DNA of 64,000 nt from Hirschia sp. (lineage in GTDB: Bacteria; Pseudomonadota; Alphaproteobacteria; Caulobacterales; Hyphomonadaceae), in the NCBI GenBank assembly GCA_002709235.1, contig PAQI01000012.1, forward strand, positions 35,445-99,444, read 5' to 3'. The notes under the pieces were generated by a model. It was not told where the DNA came from. It made no database searches and saw only the letters and a list, made by a program, of their open reading frames with translations. A program made the translations under genes and the position numbers. Below, one piece after another: positions 1-8,787 of this stretch. The number at the start of each line of letters is the position of its first letter. Within the stretch, counting starts at the first letter, position 1.

Positions 1-2
1 GT

Positions 3-221
3 CAACCGATCCGTGACTGGAATGAACACGGGGCAATCCCTATGCGCGGCAAGATATTGGCTGCTGTGATGATGGTGGTTGCGGTGGTGATTACCATCTG
101 GTTGCATGCTCCAACTTTCGTTGTCATTGGTCAGATCATTATCCTGGCAATGGTGTCCGTCTTCATCTGGACAAGACCCAATGGTCCCGCGTCAGGCCCA
201 ACCGTTGATCCGCCAGCCTAA
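3..221 (+). CDS. DUF454 (YbaN-like) inner-membrane protein, C-terminal part
   Basis: Open from the left edge of the window; the true start lies upstream. The visible 72 residues read as a soluble stretch with IRDWNEHGAIP, a basic RGK, then two hydrophobic segments and a short polar tail. The 'i.dW..hgaIp...K' motif followed by two membrane helices matches the C-terminal half of DUF454/YbaN proteins, small inner-membrane proteins of unknown biochemical role. An internal ATG at 42 could serve as a start, but the conserved motif upstream of it argues for a longer protein. It converges with the following minus-strand gene, the two overlapping by 4 bases. Confidence 0.7.
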   Translation, partial: QPIRDWNEHGAIPMRGKILAAVMMVVAVVITIWLHAPTFVVIGQIIILAMVSVFIWTRPNGPASGPTVDPPA

Positions 222-673
222 CCACCAGAATAGTCTTCCTTGTAGCCCGTCACAATCTCTTCGGCTTCAAGACGGTCCAGATACCGCATGGAGAGTAGTT
301 CAACTGCATGAATCTCGGCTGGGTAGGCCCCCATATTCCCAAAGGCATTGCCATCTTCGTCCAGCCTTCCACGAAATTCGATCTCGGCGATATAGAACTG
401 AAGATCCGCATTTCCTGTTTCGTCGCGCTGGTTTAGCGAATCCCAGATGCCGCTGTCACCCGAGAACCACCAGGGCCCCGCGCCGGTTTCCGGATGAAAT
501 GCCTGAATTCCCATTTCGACTTCAAGCACACCACGATAGGTCTGGTTGCGCCCTTCCGGAGGCAATGCGCCCTGCTCCTCGCAGCCGCCAGAGCATAACA
601 CAATGACAAGACAGGCAAGGGCCGCGATCACATCTCGAATAGTCAGCCCCAACTTCGCCCCCGGTTCATGCAT
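218..673 (-). CDS. putative secreted or lipoprotein of unknown function
   Basis: A 151-residue product if the ATG at 673 is used; the frame stays open to 820, and no convincing ribosome binding site decides the start. Residues 10-25 are hydrophobic and end in a cysteine after SGG, a weak lipobox, so a lipoprotein signal is possible. The mature part is acidic, mentions WWFSGDSGIWDS and ends in DYSGG. I do not recognise a family. Its stop overlaps the stop of the DUF454 gene. Alternative: a plain Sec-secreted protein. Confidence 0.55.
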   Translation of the reverse strand: MHEPGAKLGLTIRDVIAALACLVIVLCSGGCEEQGALPPEGRNQTYRGVLEVEMGIQAFHPETGAGPWWFSGDSGIWDSLNQRDETGNADLQFYIAEIEFRGRLDEDGNAFGNMGAYPAEIHAVELLSMRYLDRLEAEEIVTGYKEDYSGG

Positions 674-1018
674 GATGCCGATAGAATTGCCGGGCTGCCA
701 GCCAAGAGCAAGTGCAGGACTGAGATGTTTCATCGAAAATCGCACTGATGGATTGATCATGAAGAAGAAATTGCACCAGCATTCCCGAAGCCAAACAGCT
801 GTCCAACTTCCCGTTTTCACCAGCGGGAAAAGTGGTGTGAGGAGCGGCCAGTCAAAGACATTCCAGCCCCTGTCAGTATAGCGCAGGCTGACACACTCAT
901 TGGATGCAATTTAGAGGCGTGCTTTTCTTGGGAGGCGGGCTGATATCGAAAAGTGATTTCGGCAGTCCATCGCCCAAAATCTCGCAGCAAGCCTCCTCTA
1001 TGACAGGAGGCTGGCGAA
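674..1018. other. intergenic stretch with no recognised gene
   Basis: Between the small lipoprotein gene and tRNA-Arg. Frames here are short or antisense to the tRNA. I see no convincing gene, terminator or repeat; it may contain the promoter and leader of the leftward gene. Confidence 0.5.
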
Positions 1019-1095
1019 TGGCGGTCTGGGGTGGATTCGAACCCCCGACCCCTTGATTCGTAGTCAAGTACTCTATCCAACTGAGCTACCAGACC
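1019..1095 (-). tRNA. tRNA-Arg (anticodon ACG)
   Basis: A complete 77-nt cloverleaf on the minus strand. The acceptor stem is GGTCTGG/CCAGACC with discriminator G and an encoded CCA. The anticodon stem CTTGA/TCAAG encloses the loop CTACGAA, giving anticodon ACG. The T arm contains the GGTTCGAATCC box. It stands alone between two protein genes. Confidence 0.95.
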
Positions 1096-1174
1096 ATTCA
1101 CCGTCGCTGCGGAGGCGGGTTGATAACCTTGCCACGCGCAGGATGCAAGCGTCTTGTTGGAAAAAAGTGAAGAC

Positions 1175-2188
1175 CTAGCTTTTGTCCAGTGAGGCTTCAT
1201 GCACTCCGCGCGCGACTGCGCGGGCAAGTGTACCCGCTGCCAACTCTCCGATACGGGCAATGGCCATTGGTTCAGGCAAATCCAGTGAGCGAGTTGCAGT
1301 CGACAAGACAAACACGACATCACCATCAAAAGGCGCAAAGACAGGCCTGATCGAACGCGATAGGCCGGACAATGCCATCTGGGCGACACGGCTTGCCTGT
1401 GCTGGCGTCAGCGCTACATCGGTCGCGATGCATGCAATCGTGGTATTGGCTCGATGCATCGCCGCAGGATTCGCTTTGGCCTGCCCCCAGTCATCCGGGT
1501 CCAACGCAAAATCAGCAGGCGGACGCGCGCCACCAAATTCCTGATTGATTTCATAGGGCCACGCCCAGAATGCATCGCTACCCGGCATACGGGTCGAACC
1601 GAAAGCATTGACGGCAACCAATGCACCGACTGTCACACCGTCGGCACCAATGACTGATGCCGACCCCAACCCACCTTCTTCCGCTCCAGCTCGCGCGCCG
1701 TAACCAGCGCCAGACTTGCCGAGTTGAAACGAGTTGCCCTTATTGACCTGACAATCGGCATAAGCCTGACGCCCCAATGCGTGATAGGGCGGCACATCAG
1801 CCCAAGCCTTGTCCCCACCATTCGCCAAATCATAGAGGATCGCGCTAGGAACGACCGGTGAGCGAGGAACACCCGGCAGATCCATCAAGGCAAACCCCTT
1901 AGCCTCTGCCCCCATCGCTGCGGTGACAGCATCGGCAGCCGCCAAGCCATAGACGGAGCCTCCTGAAAGCACGACAGCATCCACCGCGTCGACCAGACGA
2001 TCCGCGGAGAGTGCATCGGTTTCACGCGTACCCGGGCCACCACCCGCGACCGCCACAGCGCAAACAGCTCTCTGGGAGGGCATGATCACGGTAACGCCGG
2101 TTCTCGCGCCGACATCATGTGCACAACCGACACTCAATCCGGAGACATCTGTTATCAGGTTCTTGTCGCCAGGACGTGCTGTTCTCAT
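1175..2188 (-). CDS. P1 family peptidase (DmpA/S58-like aminopeptidase)
   Basis: 337 residues. The family contains N-terminal-nucleophile hydrolases such as the L-aminopeptidase DmpA, which self-cleave to expose a Ser or Thr. Visible hallmarks are the N-terminal ITDVSGLSVGCAHD, the glycine-rich GGGPGTRETDAL, LSGGSVYGLAAADAV, and VGALVAVNAFGS. ANTTIACIATDVALT near residue 250 resembles the nucleophile region NTT..VATDA. The start at 2188 is chosen because AAGGA lies 6 bases upstream; earlier in-frame starts at 2191 and 2236 are possible. The substrate is unknown. It is divergent from the GGT gene. Confidence 0.85.
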   Translation of the reverse strand: MRTARPGDKNLITDVSGLSVGCAHDVGARTGVTVIMPSQRAVCAVAVAGGGPGTRETDALSADRLVDAVDAVVLSGGSVYGLAAADAVTAAMGAEAKGFALMDLPGVPRSPVVPSAILYDLANGGDKAWADVPPYHALGRQAYADCQVNKGNSFQLGKSGAGYGARAGAEEGGLGSASVIGADGVTVGALVAVNAFGSTRMPGSDAFWAWPYEINQEFGGARPPADFALDPDDWGQAKANPAAMHRANTTIACIATDVALTPAQASRVAQMALSGLSRSIRPVFAPFDGDVVFVLSTATRSLDLPEPMAIARIGELAAGTLARAVARGVHEASLDKS

Positions 2189-2273
2189 CATCCGTCCTTC
2201 ATGGTTGACGCGGTTGCCGGGAATTGATCCCTTCATCTATGCTTCTGCTGAACTGAACAGGCAAGGACGTTAC

Positions 2274-4118
2274 ATGCCAGACTCCACTTTCAAGCGCACG
2301 CTTCAATATCTGCTCGCATCGGCTGGGGCTCTTGCTCTTTGCGCTTGCGCCAATGTTGCGGAGGATGCGCCGACAACACCAGAAATGCCACAACGCATCG
2401 CGACGCCGACTGCAAAGCCTACACCTGAGCAAATCATCGGCAAGACCCTCACTGGTCGTGCCATGGCCGCGGCGGCTGACTCTCGTGCTGTTGATGCCGC
2501 GCTGAAAGTTCTCGGCAATGGCGGTCACGCTGTCGATGCCGCTATTGCAGCGCATGCTGTGCTAGGACTGGTCGAGCCGCAATCATCAGGCATTGGCGGC
2601 GGCGCTTTCATGGTGGTTTATGACGCCACGACAAAGACTGTCAAAACCTATGATGGCCGTGAGACCGCGCCGCTCGTTGCCCATGAGGGCCTATTTCTCA
2701 ACAAAGACGGCTCGACGATGGATTATGTCACCGCCTGGCAGAGCGGTCGATCTGTCGGAGCGCCTGGCGCAGTGGCACTTTACGCCGCAGCCCATGAGGA
2801 TTTCGGCAAGGCAAAATGGTCGGACCTGTTTGCAGATGCCGAGAAACTGGCGCGCAATGGCTTCGAAGTGACGCCGCGCCTACATGAATTGCTGGCCAAT
2901 GAACGCCTTCGAGCGGCCATGCGCCTGGACGACCGGCCCGGATCGGCCAATTATTTCTATCCCAAGGACCTGCCTCTGCAGCCCGGCGATATACGAGACA
3001 ATCCAGCCTATGCCGACCTTATGGCCGCTATCGCGACAGACGGTGCATCCGCCTTCTACAAAGGTCTGATCCCACAGGCCATTGAAAGTGCTGTGCGTTC
3101 TGGCGAAGTGCCCGGACGCCTGACAGCTGATGATGTTGAAACTTATGCAATCGTCGAGCGCGATGCGATATGTGGTGGTTTTCGTACCTACAAGGTCTGC
3201 TCGGCACCTCCGCCCTCATCCGGCTCAACCGCCATACCGATGATCCTTGGCCTCTACGAGCGCATGGTGGACGGCACTGAAACCAACAAGGATGACCGCC
3301 TGAAGGCTTTTGTGGATGCCCAACGCCTCGCTTATGCCGACCGGGATCACTACATCGCCGACCAGGACCATGTAATGGTGCCATACAAGGAACTGATCGA
3401 ACCTGAATATCTTGATGCGCGCGTAAAGGACCGTTTTGCTCCCGATGAGACAGCAACAGCTGGGGATCCGGGCGCAGTGCTGTCCGGCAAGCCCATCATA
3501 GACATGTGGGGTCGTGACACATCCGATGACAAACCAGGCACAACGCATCTGTCGATCGTGGATATATATGGCAATGCCGTATCGATGACAGCCACAGTGG
3601 AATCGGCCTTTGGATCATCACGCTGGGTCGCCGAAGGCGGATTCCTGCTCAATAATGAGCTGACAGACTTTGCCCGCACACCGCGCATCAACGGCAAGCT
3701 GGTGGCCAATGCGCCCTCATCACTCAAACGCCCTCGCTCATCCATGTCGCCGACAATCGTACTGGATGCTGACACCGATGAACTGGTGATGGTCACAGGA
3801 TCGCCGGGCGGAAACTCGATCATCGCCTACACAGCCAAGACCCTGTTGGGCGTATTGGAATGGGGAATGAGTGCACAACAGTCTGTTGATCTTCCCAACA
3901 TCATCGCGCGCGGTGACACTGTGAATGTCGAGATTGGTGTCGATGGCGGCCAGGCATCAGCGGATACGCTCAAAACGGCTGGATATTCGGTGAAGGAGCG
4001 TGAAGGCGAGAATTCTGGTCTGCACGTGATTGTTGTACGAGGTGAGCATTATGAGGGGGCAGCTGACAAACGCCGGGAAGGCAAGGCTGTCGAGATCGTC
4101 ATGACACCGGCCGAATAG
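2274..4118 (+). CDS. ggt: gamma-glutamyltransferase, exported lipoprotein form
   Basis: 614 residues. GGT cleaves or transfers the gamma-glutamyl group of glutathione and related compounds outside the cytoplasmic membrane. A signal with lipobox LCAC lies near residue 25, so the enzyme is probably membrane-anchored. GLVEPQSSGIGGGAFMVVY, the DGRETAP box and SPGGNSIIAY are family motifs. The autocleavage and nucleophile threonine is predicted at residue 423 in PGTTHLSIVD, where the proenzyme splits into large and small subunits. AAGGA lies 7-8 bases before the ATG at 2274; upstream in-frame codons were rejected because they overlap the divergent gene's leader. Confidence 0.93.
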   Translation: MPDSTFKRTLQYLLASAGALALCACANVAEDAPTTPEMPQRIATPTAKPTPEQIIGKTLTGRAMAAAADSRAVDAALKVLGNGGHAVDAAIAAHAVLGLVEPQSSGIGGGAFMVVYDATTKTVKTYDGRETAPLVAHEGLFLNKDGSTMDYVTAWQSGRSVGAPGAVALYAAAHEDFGKAKWSDLFADAEKLARNGFEVTPRLHELLANERLRAAMRLDDRPGSANYFYPKDLPLQPGDIRDNPAYADLMAAIATDGASAFYKGLIPQAIESAVRSGEVPGRLTADDVETYAIVERDAICGGFRTYKVCSAPPPSSGSTAIPMILGLYERMVDGTETNKDDRLKAFVDAQRLAYADRDHYIADQDHVMVPYKELIEPEYLDARVKDRFAPDETATAGDPGAVLSGKPIIDMWGRDTSDDKPGTTHLSIVDIYGNAVSMTATVESAFGSSRWVAEGGFLLNNELTDFARTPRINGKLVANAPSSLKRPRSSMSPTIVLDADTDELVMVTGSPGGNSIIAYTAKTLLGVLEWGMSAQQSVDLPNIIARGDTVNVEIGVDGGQASADTLKTAGYSVKEREGENSGLHVIVVRGEHYEGAADKRREGKAVEIVMTPAE

Positions 4119-4123
4119 CTGCC

Positions 4124-5623
4124 TCAGCTCCGGAGCTGGATTTCAAACACAGCTCCGGTGCCCTCGCCAGGTAGCAATACGATATCACCACCCATGGCAG
4201 CTGCCAGTTCACGCGCGATGGCCAGGCCCAGCCCTGTTCCGTCGCGTGAATTGCCCTCTGAGAACGGCTCGAACATATGGTCGCGGACATGATCCGGCAC
4301 GCCGGGGCCATTGTCTGTGATGACCACGGCAACGATATCATCGCGTGTGGCTGCATTCAGCGTGATCAACCCTTCCCCGTCTTCCATGCCGTGATCGGAC
4401 ACTGCTTGTGCTGCGTTGCGTGAGAGGTTTGCGATGATCCGGTGAAGGTGTTCCGGATCTGCTTGCACTAGCAATGCCTCGTCGATCTCGTTAAGCCAGT
4501 CGACCTCCGGAGCAATTGCCAGCCCCTCTCTAACAGCCTCCTCTGCAAGATCACGCAGCAAGACCATTTCCATGCGTGGCGGACGCGCCTCAATGCGACC
4601 ATAGCGCAGTGTGGACTCTGCCAAATCAATTGCACGCGTCAGGGCGCGCTCCAGCCGAGGTGCAGACTTGCTGACATTGGGATCGGCTGACCGATTGATC
4701 GTTTCCGATACGAGTTGAGCGACCGCGAGTGAATTGCGAAGGTCATGATTGATCTTGGCAACAGCTTCACCAAGTGCAGCAAGCCGGGTTTTCTGCCGGA
4801 AGGAGGCGGAAACCGTTTCCTGCATATCCTGCAAGGCGCACTCAGCCAGCCCGATTTCATCCCCCCTGCCCGACGGCTCGAAAGGCACCATCTTGTCTGG
4901 TGCCTGTGAGAATTGGGAGACGGCGCGTGTCATGCGTAGCGTCGGCTTCACCATCAACCGATAGACCGCCATATAGACCAACGATCCCGTCAGGGCTGAA
5001 ATCAACAATGACAACAGAAAAATGTTGCGTGAATAGCTCCACAGCATGTGCTTGAGCGGTGCCTCGGGCATGATCGCTTCGACATAGCTAATCATATCAG
5101 AATCGCTATCGCCGGGTGGCGCATCTGACATGCCGGGGCGGTCAAGAATTCGAAGATAGCGTCCTTCGGGCGCGAACATGTGACCGAATGTCTGCCACAT
5201 CTCCTGCCAGACATGCGTATGTCTGCGGTCAATGGTGAGCATTGGCATCTTCATGGCCTTATCAGGCGCAAATATCAGTTCGCGCATATCTTCTCGTCCG
5301 ACTGCCAGTGCCAGCATGCCAGTCTCTCGCATCAGACGGCCAGAAAGTTCTGCTGACAATTCCCGATCCGGCGAGGCATCAAGCGCGATGGCGGCGATCT
5401 CTGCGGCCTGCACACGTTCATCAAGCCATCTATTTCGCTGACTGGCTGCAGACGGTGGAAAAATCAGCAGTTCCGCAAACAGGACGAACCCTGTGGTCAA
5501 CAGCAGCAACCGCGCGCGCAAACCAAGCTTGACACCTCCCGCATTTTTCAAGTGCGAGGGTTTCAGCAAGCCTGATGGCTTGCCAGCGCCTTGTTTGGCC
5601 AAATCTGTGTTTTGCTTGTCCAC
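4124..5623 (-). CDS. membrane sensor histidine kinase (orphan)
   Basis: About 499 residues. One N-terminal membrane helix, a periplasmic sensor region of about 170 residues, a second helix, a HAMP-like linker, then the kinase core. The H-box KINHDLRNSL puts the phosphorylated histidine near residue 293; the N-box ANLSRNAAQAV, G1 DNGPGVP and G2 GTGLGLAI are intact. The start is uncertain: a GTG at 5623 avoids the upstream gene, while an ATG at 5704 would overlap that gene by 50 bases with an atypical N-terminus. No response regulator is next to it. It lies downstream of the flavoprotein gene and may be co-transcribed. The signal it senses is unknown. Confidence 0.82.
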   Translation of the reverse strand: MDKQNTDLAKQGAGKPSGLLKPSHLKNAGGVKLGLRARLLLLTTGFVLFAELLIFPPSAASQRNRWLDERVQAAEIAAIALDASPDRELSAELSGRLMRETGMLALAVGREDMRELIFAPDKAMKMPMLTIDRRHTHVWQEMWQTFGHMFAPEGRYLRILDRPGMSDAPPGDSDSDMISYVEAIMPEAPLKHMLWSYSRNIFLLSLLISALTGSLVYMAVYRLMVKPTLRMTRAVSQFSQAPDKMVPFEPSGRGDEIGLAECALQDMQETVSASFRQKTRLAALGEAVAKINHDLRNSLAVAQLVSETINRSADPNVSKSAPRLERALTRAIDLAESTLRYGRIEARPPRMEMVLLRDLAEEAVREGLAIAPEVDWLNEIDEALLVQADPEHLHRIIANLSRNAAQAVSDHGMEDGEGLITLNAATRDDIVAVVITDNGPGVPDHVRDHMFEPFSEGNSRDGTGLGLAIARELAAAMGGDIVLLPGEGTGAVFEIQLRS

Positions 5624-5654
5624 AATTTGCGCGTAGCCCAGCCCGCTCCAGCAA

Positions 5655-7091
5655 TCAAGGAATCCGTTGAAGCAAAGCAACAAGTCGCTTTGCCCATTTG
5701 CCAAAAACCAGCGGCTGAAAATGTGCCGAAGCTGCTCGTTTTACTGCTTCTGTTCGGGTGGGATATGGTGAGATGAAATTGGTCAACGCCTTGGCTTTCA
5801 ACCCATTGGACATGGCCAGCGCAAGCATCTGGATGATGTCACCTGCCCCAGCACCAAGCACAGATGCACCGATGACTGCACCTTTGCGCAGGACCAGTTT
5901 CACCTCTCCAACTGTATCGGCTTCAGCAATGGCACGGTCATTTTCATCAAAGCTGAATGTGCTGACCGAGACATCATCACCATGCTGAATTCTAGCCTGA
6001 TGCTCACTCAGTCCGATCTGGGCCATTTCAGGTTCGCAATAGGTGACAGCTGGCAATGGCAAGCCGTCGGCTTTTGAACGCGATTTGAACAGTGCATTGC
6101 GTACGAAAACCGATGCATGCCATCCTGCCAGATGGGTGAACTGACCACGTCCCGCTGCGTCACCCACAATCCAGACACGAGAATTGCTCGTCGATCGCAG
6201 ATTAGCCTTCGTCTCGATACCCTTGGGGGTGTGGTCTACATTACCTGCTTCCAGATCCAGCTGATCGAGCACGGGCGTTCGTCCCGCCGCGACCAATAGA
6301 TGCGTACCATTCAACACAAGCTGTGTACCGTCAGAACGACTGGCCTTCAGCTCAATGGCACCGGCCTCGCCGGAGACCGCCAACACATCGGCATCTTCGA
6401 AAAGCGTGACTCCCTCAGCAATGAGTTTCTGCCTCACAATATCAGCGTGCGCAGGTTCAGCACGCGGCAGGATGGCACTTCGATCAATGAGAGTTATATC
6501 ACTTCCAAGTCGCTGAAACGCCTGCCCCAGCTCTACCCCAATCGGTCCGCCCCCCAGGATGAGCAGTCTTTTCGGCAATTCATCGACACTGAATATCGTC
6601 TCATTGGTCAGAAACGGTACCGTCTCCAAACCGGGGATCGGCGGGGTCGATGCCCGTGATCCTGTGGCGATAACGATCCTGCGGGCTTTAACTCTGTAGT
6701 TCTCGGAAATGATCGTCTCTGTATCCGCGAACCGCGCAGCTTCCAGAATCACACGCACGCCAAGGCTTTCAAATCGCTCAACGCTGTCATTGGGTTCAAT
6801 AGCCGCAATTGCAGATTCGACATGCTTGCGAACTGACAACCAATCGACATCTGGCTGAACGGCAGCGATGCCCAATCGGCCTGCTTCACGCATCGACTGA
6901 GCTTGCCGTGCAGATGTGATCAGAGCCTTGGATGGGACACAGCCAAAATTGAGGCAATCGCCGCCCATCCTGGCCTTTTCAAACAAGACCACATCCAGCC
7001 CAAGCATTGCTGCCCCCGCCGCGACCGAAAGGCCGCCAGATCCGGCACCAATGACTACGATGTCGGCTTTTATCAGTTCAGTTGCCGACAT
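5655..7091 (-). CDS. pyridine nucleotide-disulfide oxidoreductase (MerA/Lpd-like)
   Basis: 478 residues, the class I flavoprotein disulfide reductase fold. The N-terminal FAD-binding GAGSGGLSVA, redox pair GGDCLNFGCVPSKAL (Cys-x4-Cys), NAD(P)-binding GGGPIGVELGQAF and second FAD motif VWIVGDAAG are all present. The C-terminal dimerisation domain has HPYPTRTEAVK-like ISPYPTRTEAVK. It lacks the N-terminal HMA domain and C-terminal cysteine pair of true mercuric reductases, so 'MerA-like' is only similarity. The tight linkage with TVP38 and DUF547 genes is a recurrent arrangement. The gap to the TVP38 gene is 2 bases, so an operon is likely. Substrate unknown. Confidence 0.9.
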   Translation of the reverse strand: MSATELIKADIVVIGAGSGGLSVAAGAAMLGLDVVLFEKARMGGDCLNFGCVPSKALITSARQAQSMREAGRLGIAAVQPDVDWLSVRKHVESAIAAIEPNDSVERFESLGVRVILEAARFADTETIISENYRVKARRIVIATGSRASTPPIPGLETVPFLTNETIFSVDELPKRLLILGGGPIGVELGQAFQRLGSDITLIDRSAILPRAEPAHADIVRQKLIAEGVTLFEDADVLAVSGEAGAIELKASRSDGTQLVLNGTHLLVAAGRTPVLDQLDLEAGNVDHTPKGIETKANLRSTSNSRVWIVGDAAGRGQFTHLAGWHASVFVRNALFKSRSKADGLPLPAVTYCEPEMAQIGLSEHQARIQHGDDVSVSTFSFDENDRAIAEADTVGEVKLVLRKGAVIGASVLGAGAGDIIQMLALAMSNGLKAKALTNFISPYPTRTEAVKRAASAHFQPLVFGKWAKRLVALLQRIP

Positions 7092-7093
7092 GT

Positions 7094-7873
7094 TCAGCCT
7101 TTCATGCTTTCAGGTTCTGTCTTCGGAGGAGTCTTACCTGTCAGCTTCTTGATCAGGGGCGGCGTCAGTGCGAGCACGCCCAGCGCTACGAATGCCGGGG
7201 CAAGATTTGCAAAGAAACCTGCCAGATCCAGTTCCTCTCCCGCATCGAACGCTGCCCCCAGGCCGGCACCCAGCCATGTGTAGGCGACGACCGCAGGCAA
7301 TACGCCAATGGCTGTTGTCACAATGAAGGGGATTAGCCGTGCCCCCAGAAGAGCTGGTGCAATATTGGCGACCGGAAAAGGAACCACAGGCATGAATCGC
7401 AGCGCGAACATGTAGGATATTTCGTCATCCTTGAAGCCCGCCTCCATGCGGCGCAGGAAAGGCCCTGCTTTCTCCTGTAACAATGCACCAAAGGATGTTC
7501 GGGCCGCCAGAAACAGAGCCGTGGCACCGATCGTCGCTCCCGCAACTGTCCCAGCCGAACCGGTCGCAACACCGAACAGGAAGCCGCCACTAATCGTGAT
7601 CCAGAGCGCACCTGGCAGCATCAATGCCGTCGCTGTGACATAGACCAGCAGGTAAATCGCAATCGACAAAAAGAAATGCTCTGAAACGAATGTGGTCAAA
7701 GCCACACGCTGATTTCTCAGCGTTTCCAGCGACAGATATTCATGCCAGCCATTGAGAAAAACCACCGCGATTGCACCTGCGATCAGGTAGAGGGGCCAGA
7801 GGCGTAACCAGATTGACTTCTTTTGATCTGTGCTTTTGCCTGGGTGCGTCGTCACTGAATTGTCCTCGATCAT
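7094..7873 (-). CDS. TVP38/TMEM64 family membrane protein (DedA superfamily)
   Basis: 259 residues with about five to six hydrophobic segments. ISGGFLFGVATGSAGTVAGATIGATALFLAAR is cut here to its recognisable core GGFLFGVATGSAGTV, the SNARE-associated/VTT motif. RFMPVVPFPVANIAPAL is the second conserved block. Family members are inner-membrane proteins with proposed lipid or ion transport roles. The start overlaps the DUF547 stop by 4 bases (ATGA), showing translational coupling within the DUF547-TVP38-flavoprotein operon. Confidence 0.88.
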   Translation of the reverse strand: MIEDNSVTTHPGKSTDQKKSIWLRLWPLYLIAGAIAVVFLNGWHEYLSLETLRNQRVALTTFVSEHFFLSIAIYLLVYVTATALMLPGALWITISGGFLFGVATGSAGTVAGATIGATALFLAARTSFGALLQEKAGPFLRRMEAGFKDDEISYMFALRFMPVVPFPVANIAPALLGARLIPFIVTTAIGVLPAVVAYTWLGAGLGAAFDAGEELDLAGFFANLAPAFVALGVLALTPPLIKKLTGKTPPKTEPESMKG

Positions 7874-8676
7874 TTTATGTTCCCGGCATCATTGAGCGAC
7901 CAGTCATAGCCATAGTCAGAAATTGTCGCACCACGCTGCAACGCATCGGTGAGGTCAGTATCGGCATATCTGGCGAGATGTTCTTTCACACCCTGTTCGT
8001 CGCCACCAAAATCCTCGCGAAACCATTTATAGATGCTGGAAAGCTTCAATCTGTTACCTTCAATTACGGTCACACCGCGAGGATGGTTCACATATATGCG
8101 GGCTGCTTCATCCAGTTTATCGTCCAACGTGTCCGCTTCCCACGCTTGAGGCATCAGATTGGGGCACCCTATGGATGCGCAATTGACAGCATAGTGAACG
8201 CGTGGATCGTTCCAGCGTTCACGCAAAATGCCGTGCTCGATGTCATCGAGACTAAATTTCTGACCTGCAACAGTGATCAGCTTGCGCTTCCACGGGCCGT
8301 TAGAAAACAGGCCGGACTTGATCTGCCGAATGGAGTCGACAGGATAGTTGTCCAGAACGAGCTGAACTGTGAGCGCATTATAGAGATTGGCCCAGGCAGC
8401 AAACTGAGTATCCCGATCTTCAATCTTTTGAAGATCCATGCTCGCCAGATCAGCCACATAGGCATCAAGAGCCTGCCTGGCGGCTGCATCACCCTTCCAG
8501 GCATCATAATCGACAAAACTGGCACCCGCTTCATCCATCACGACGAAACGTTCCAGCAGAACGCTGAATGCGTCGTGCCTGGTTTGCGAATGAGCAGGCA
8601 ACACATTTGTCACGGCAATGATGACCAGAATCATCACCGACTGGACAGCTCTAAAAGTGGATTTCAATCGGCTCAA
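7870..8676 (-). CDS. DUF547 domain secreted protein
   Basis: 268 residues with an N-terminal signal peptide ending near AHSQ. The DUF547 core is clear: FVDYDAWKGD, WANLYNALTVQLVLDNYPVDSI, LDDIEHGILR, DPRVHYAVNCASIGCPNL, then the terminal KWFREDFGG. The conserved Cys and His residues suggest a metal-binding or hydrolase-like site, but no reaction is established for the family. First gene of the operon with the TVP38 and flavoprotein genes. Confidence 0.88.
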   Translation of the reverse strand: MSRLKSTFRAVQSVMILVIIAVTNVLPAHSQTRHDAFSVLLERFVVMDEAGASFVDYDAWKGDAAARQALDAYVADLASMDLQKIEDRDTQFAAWANLYNALTVQLVLDNYPVDSIRQIKSGLFSNGPWKRKLITVAGQKFSLDDIEHGILRERWNDPRVHYAVNCASIGCPNLMPQAWEADTLDDKLDEAARIYVNHPRGVTVIEGNRLKLSSIYKWFREDFGGDEQGVKEHLARYADTDLTDALQRGATISDYGYDWSLNDAGNIK

Positions 8677-8787
8677 AAGGAAACTCTCCTGTTCAGAGCC
8701 AATTGTATAAATCAGATCACGATCACATCCGCATCACTTCGGTTGCAAACGTCTCACAATGTTGAGAGCCGCTCGTGACAGGCGTAG

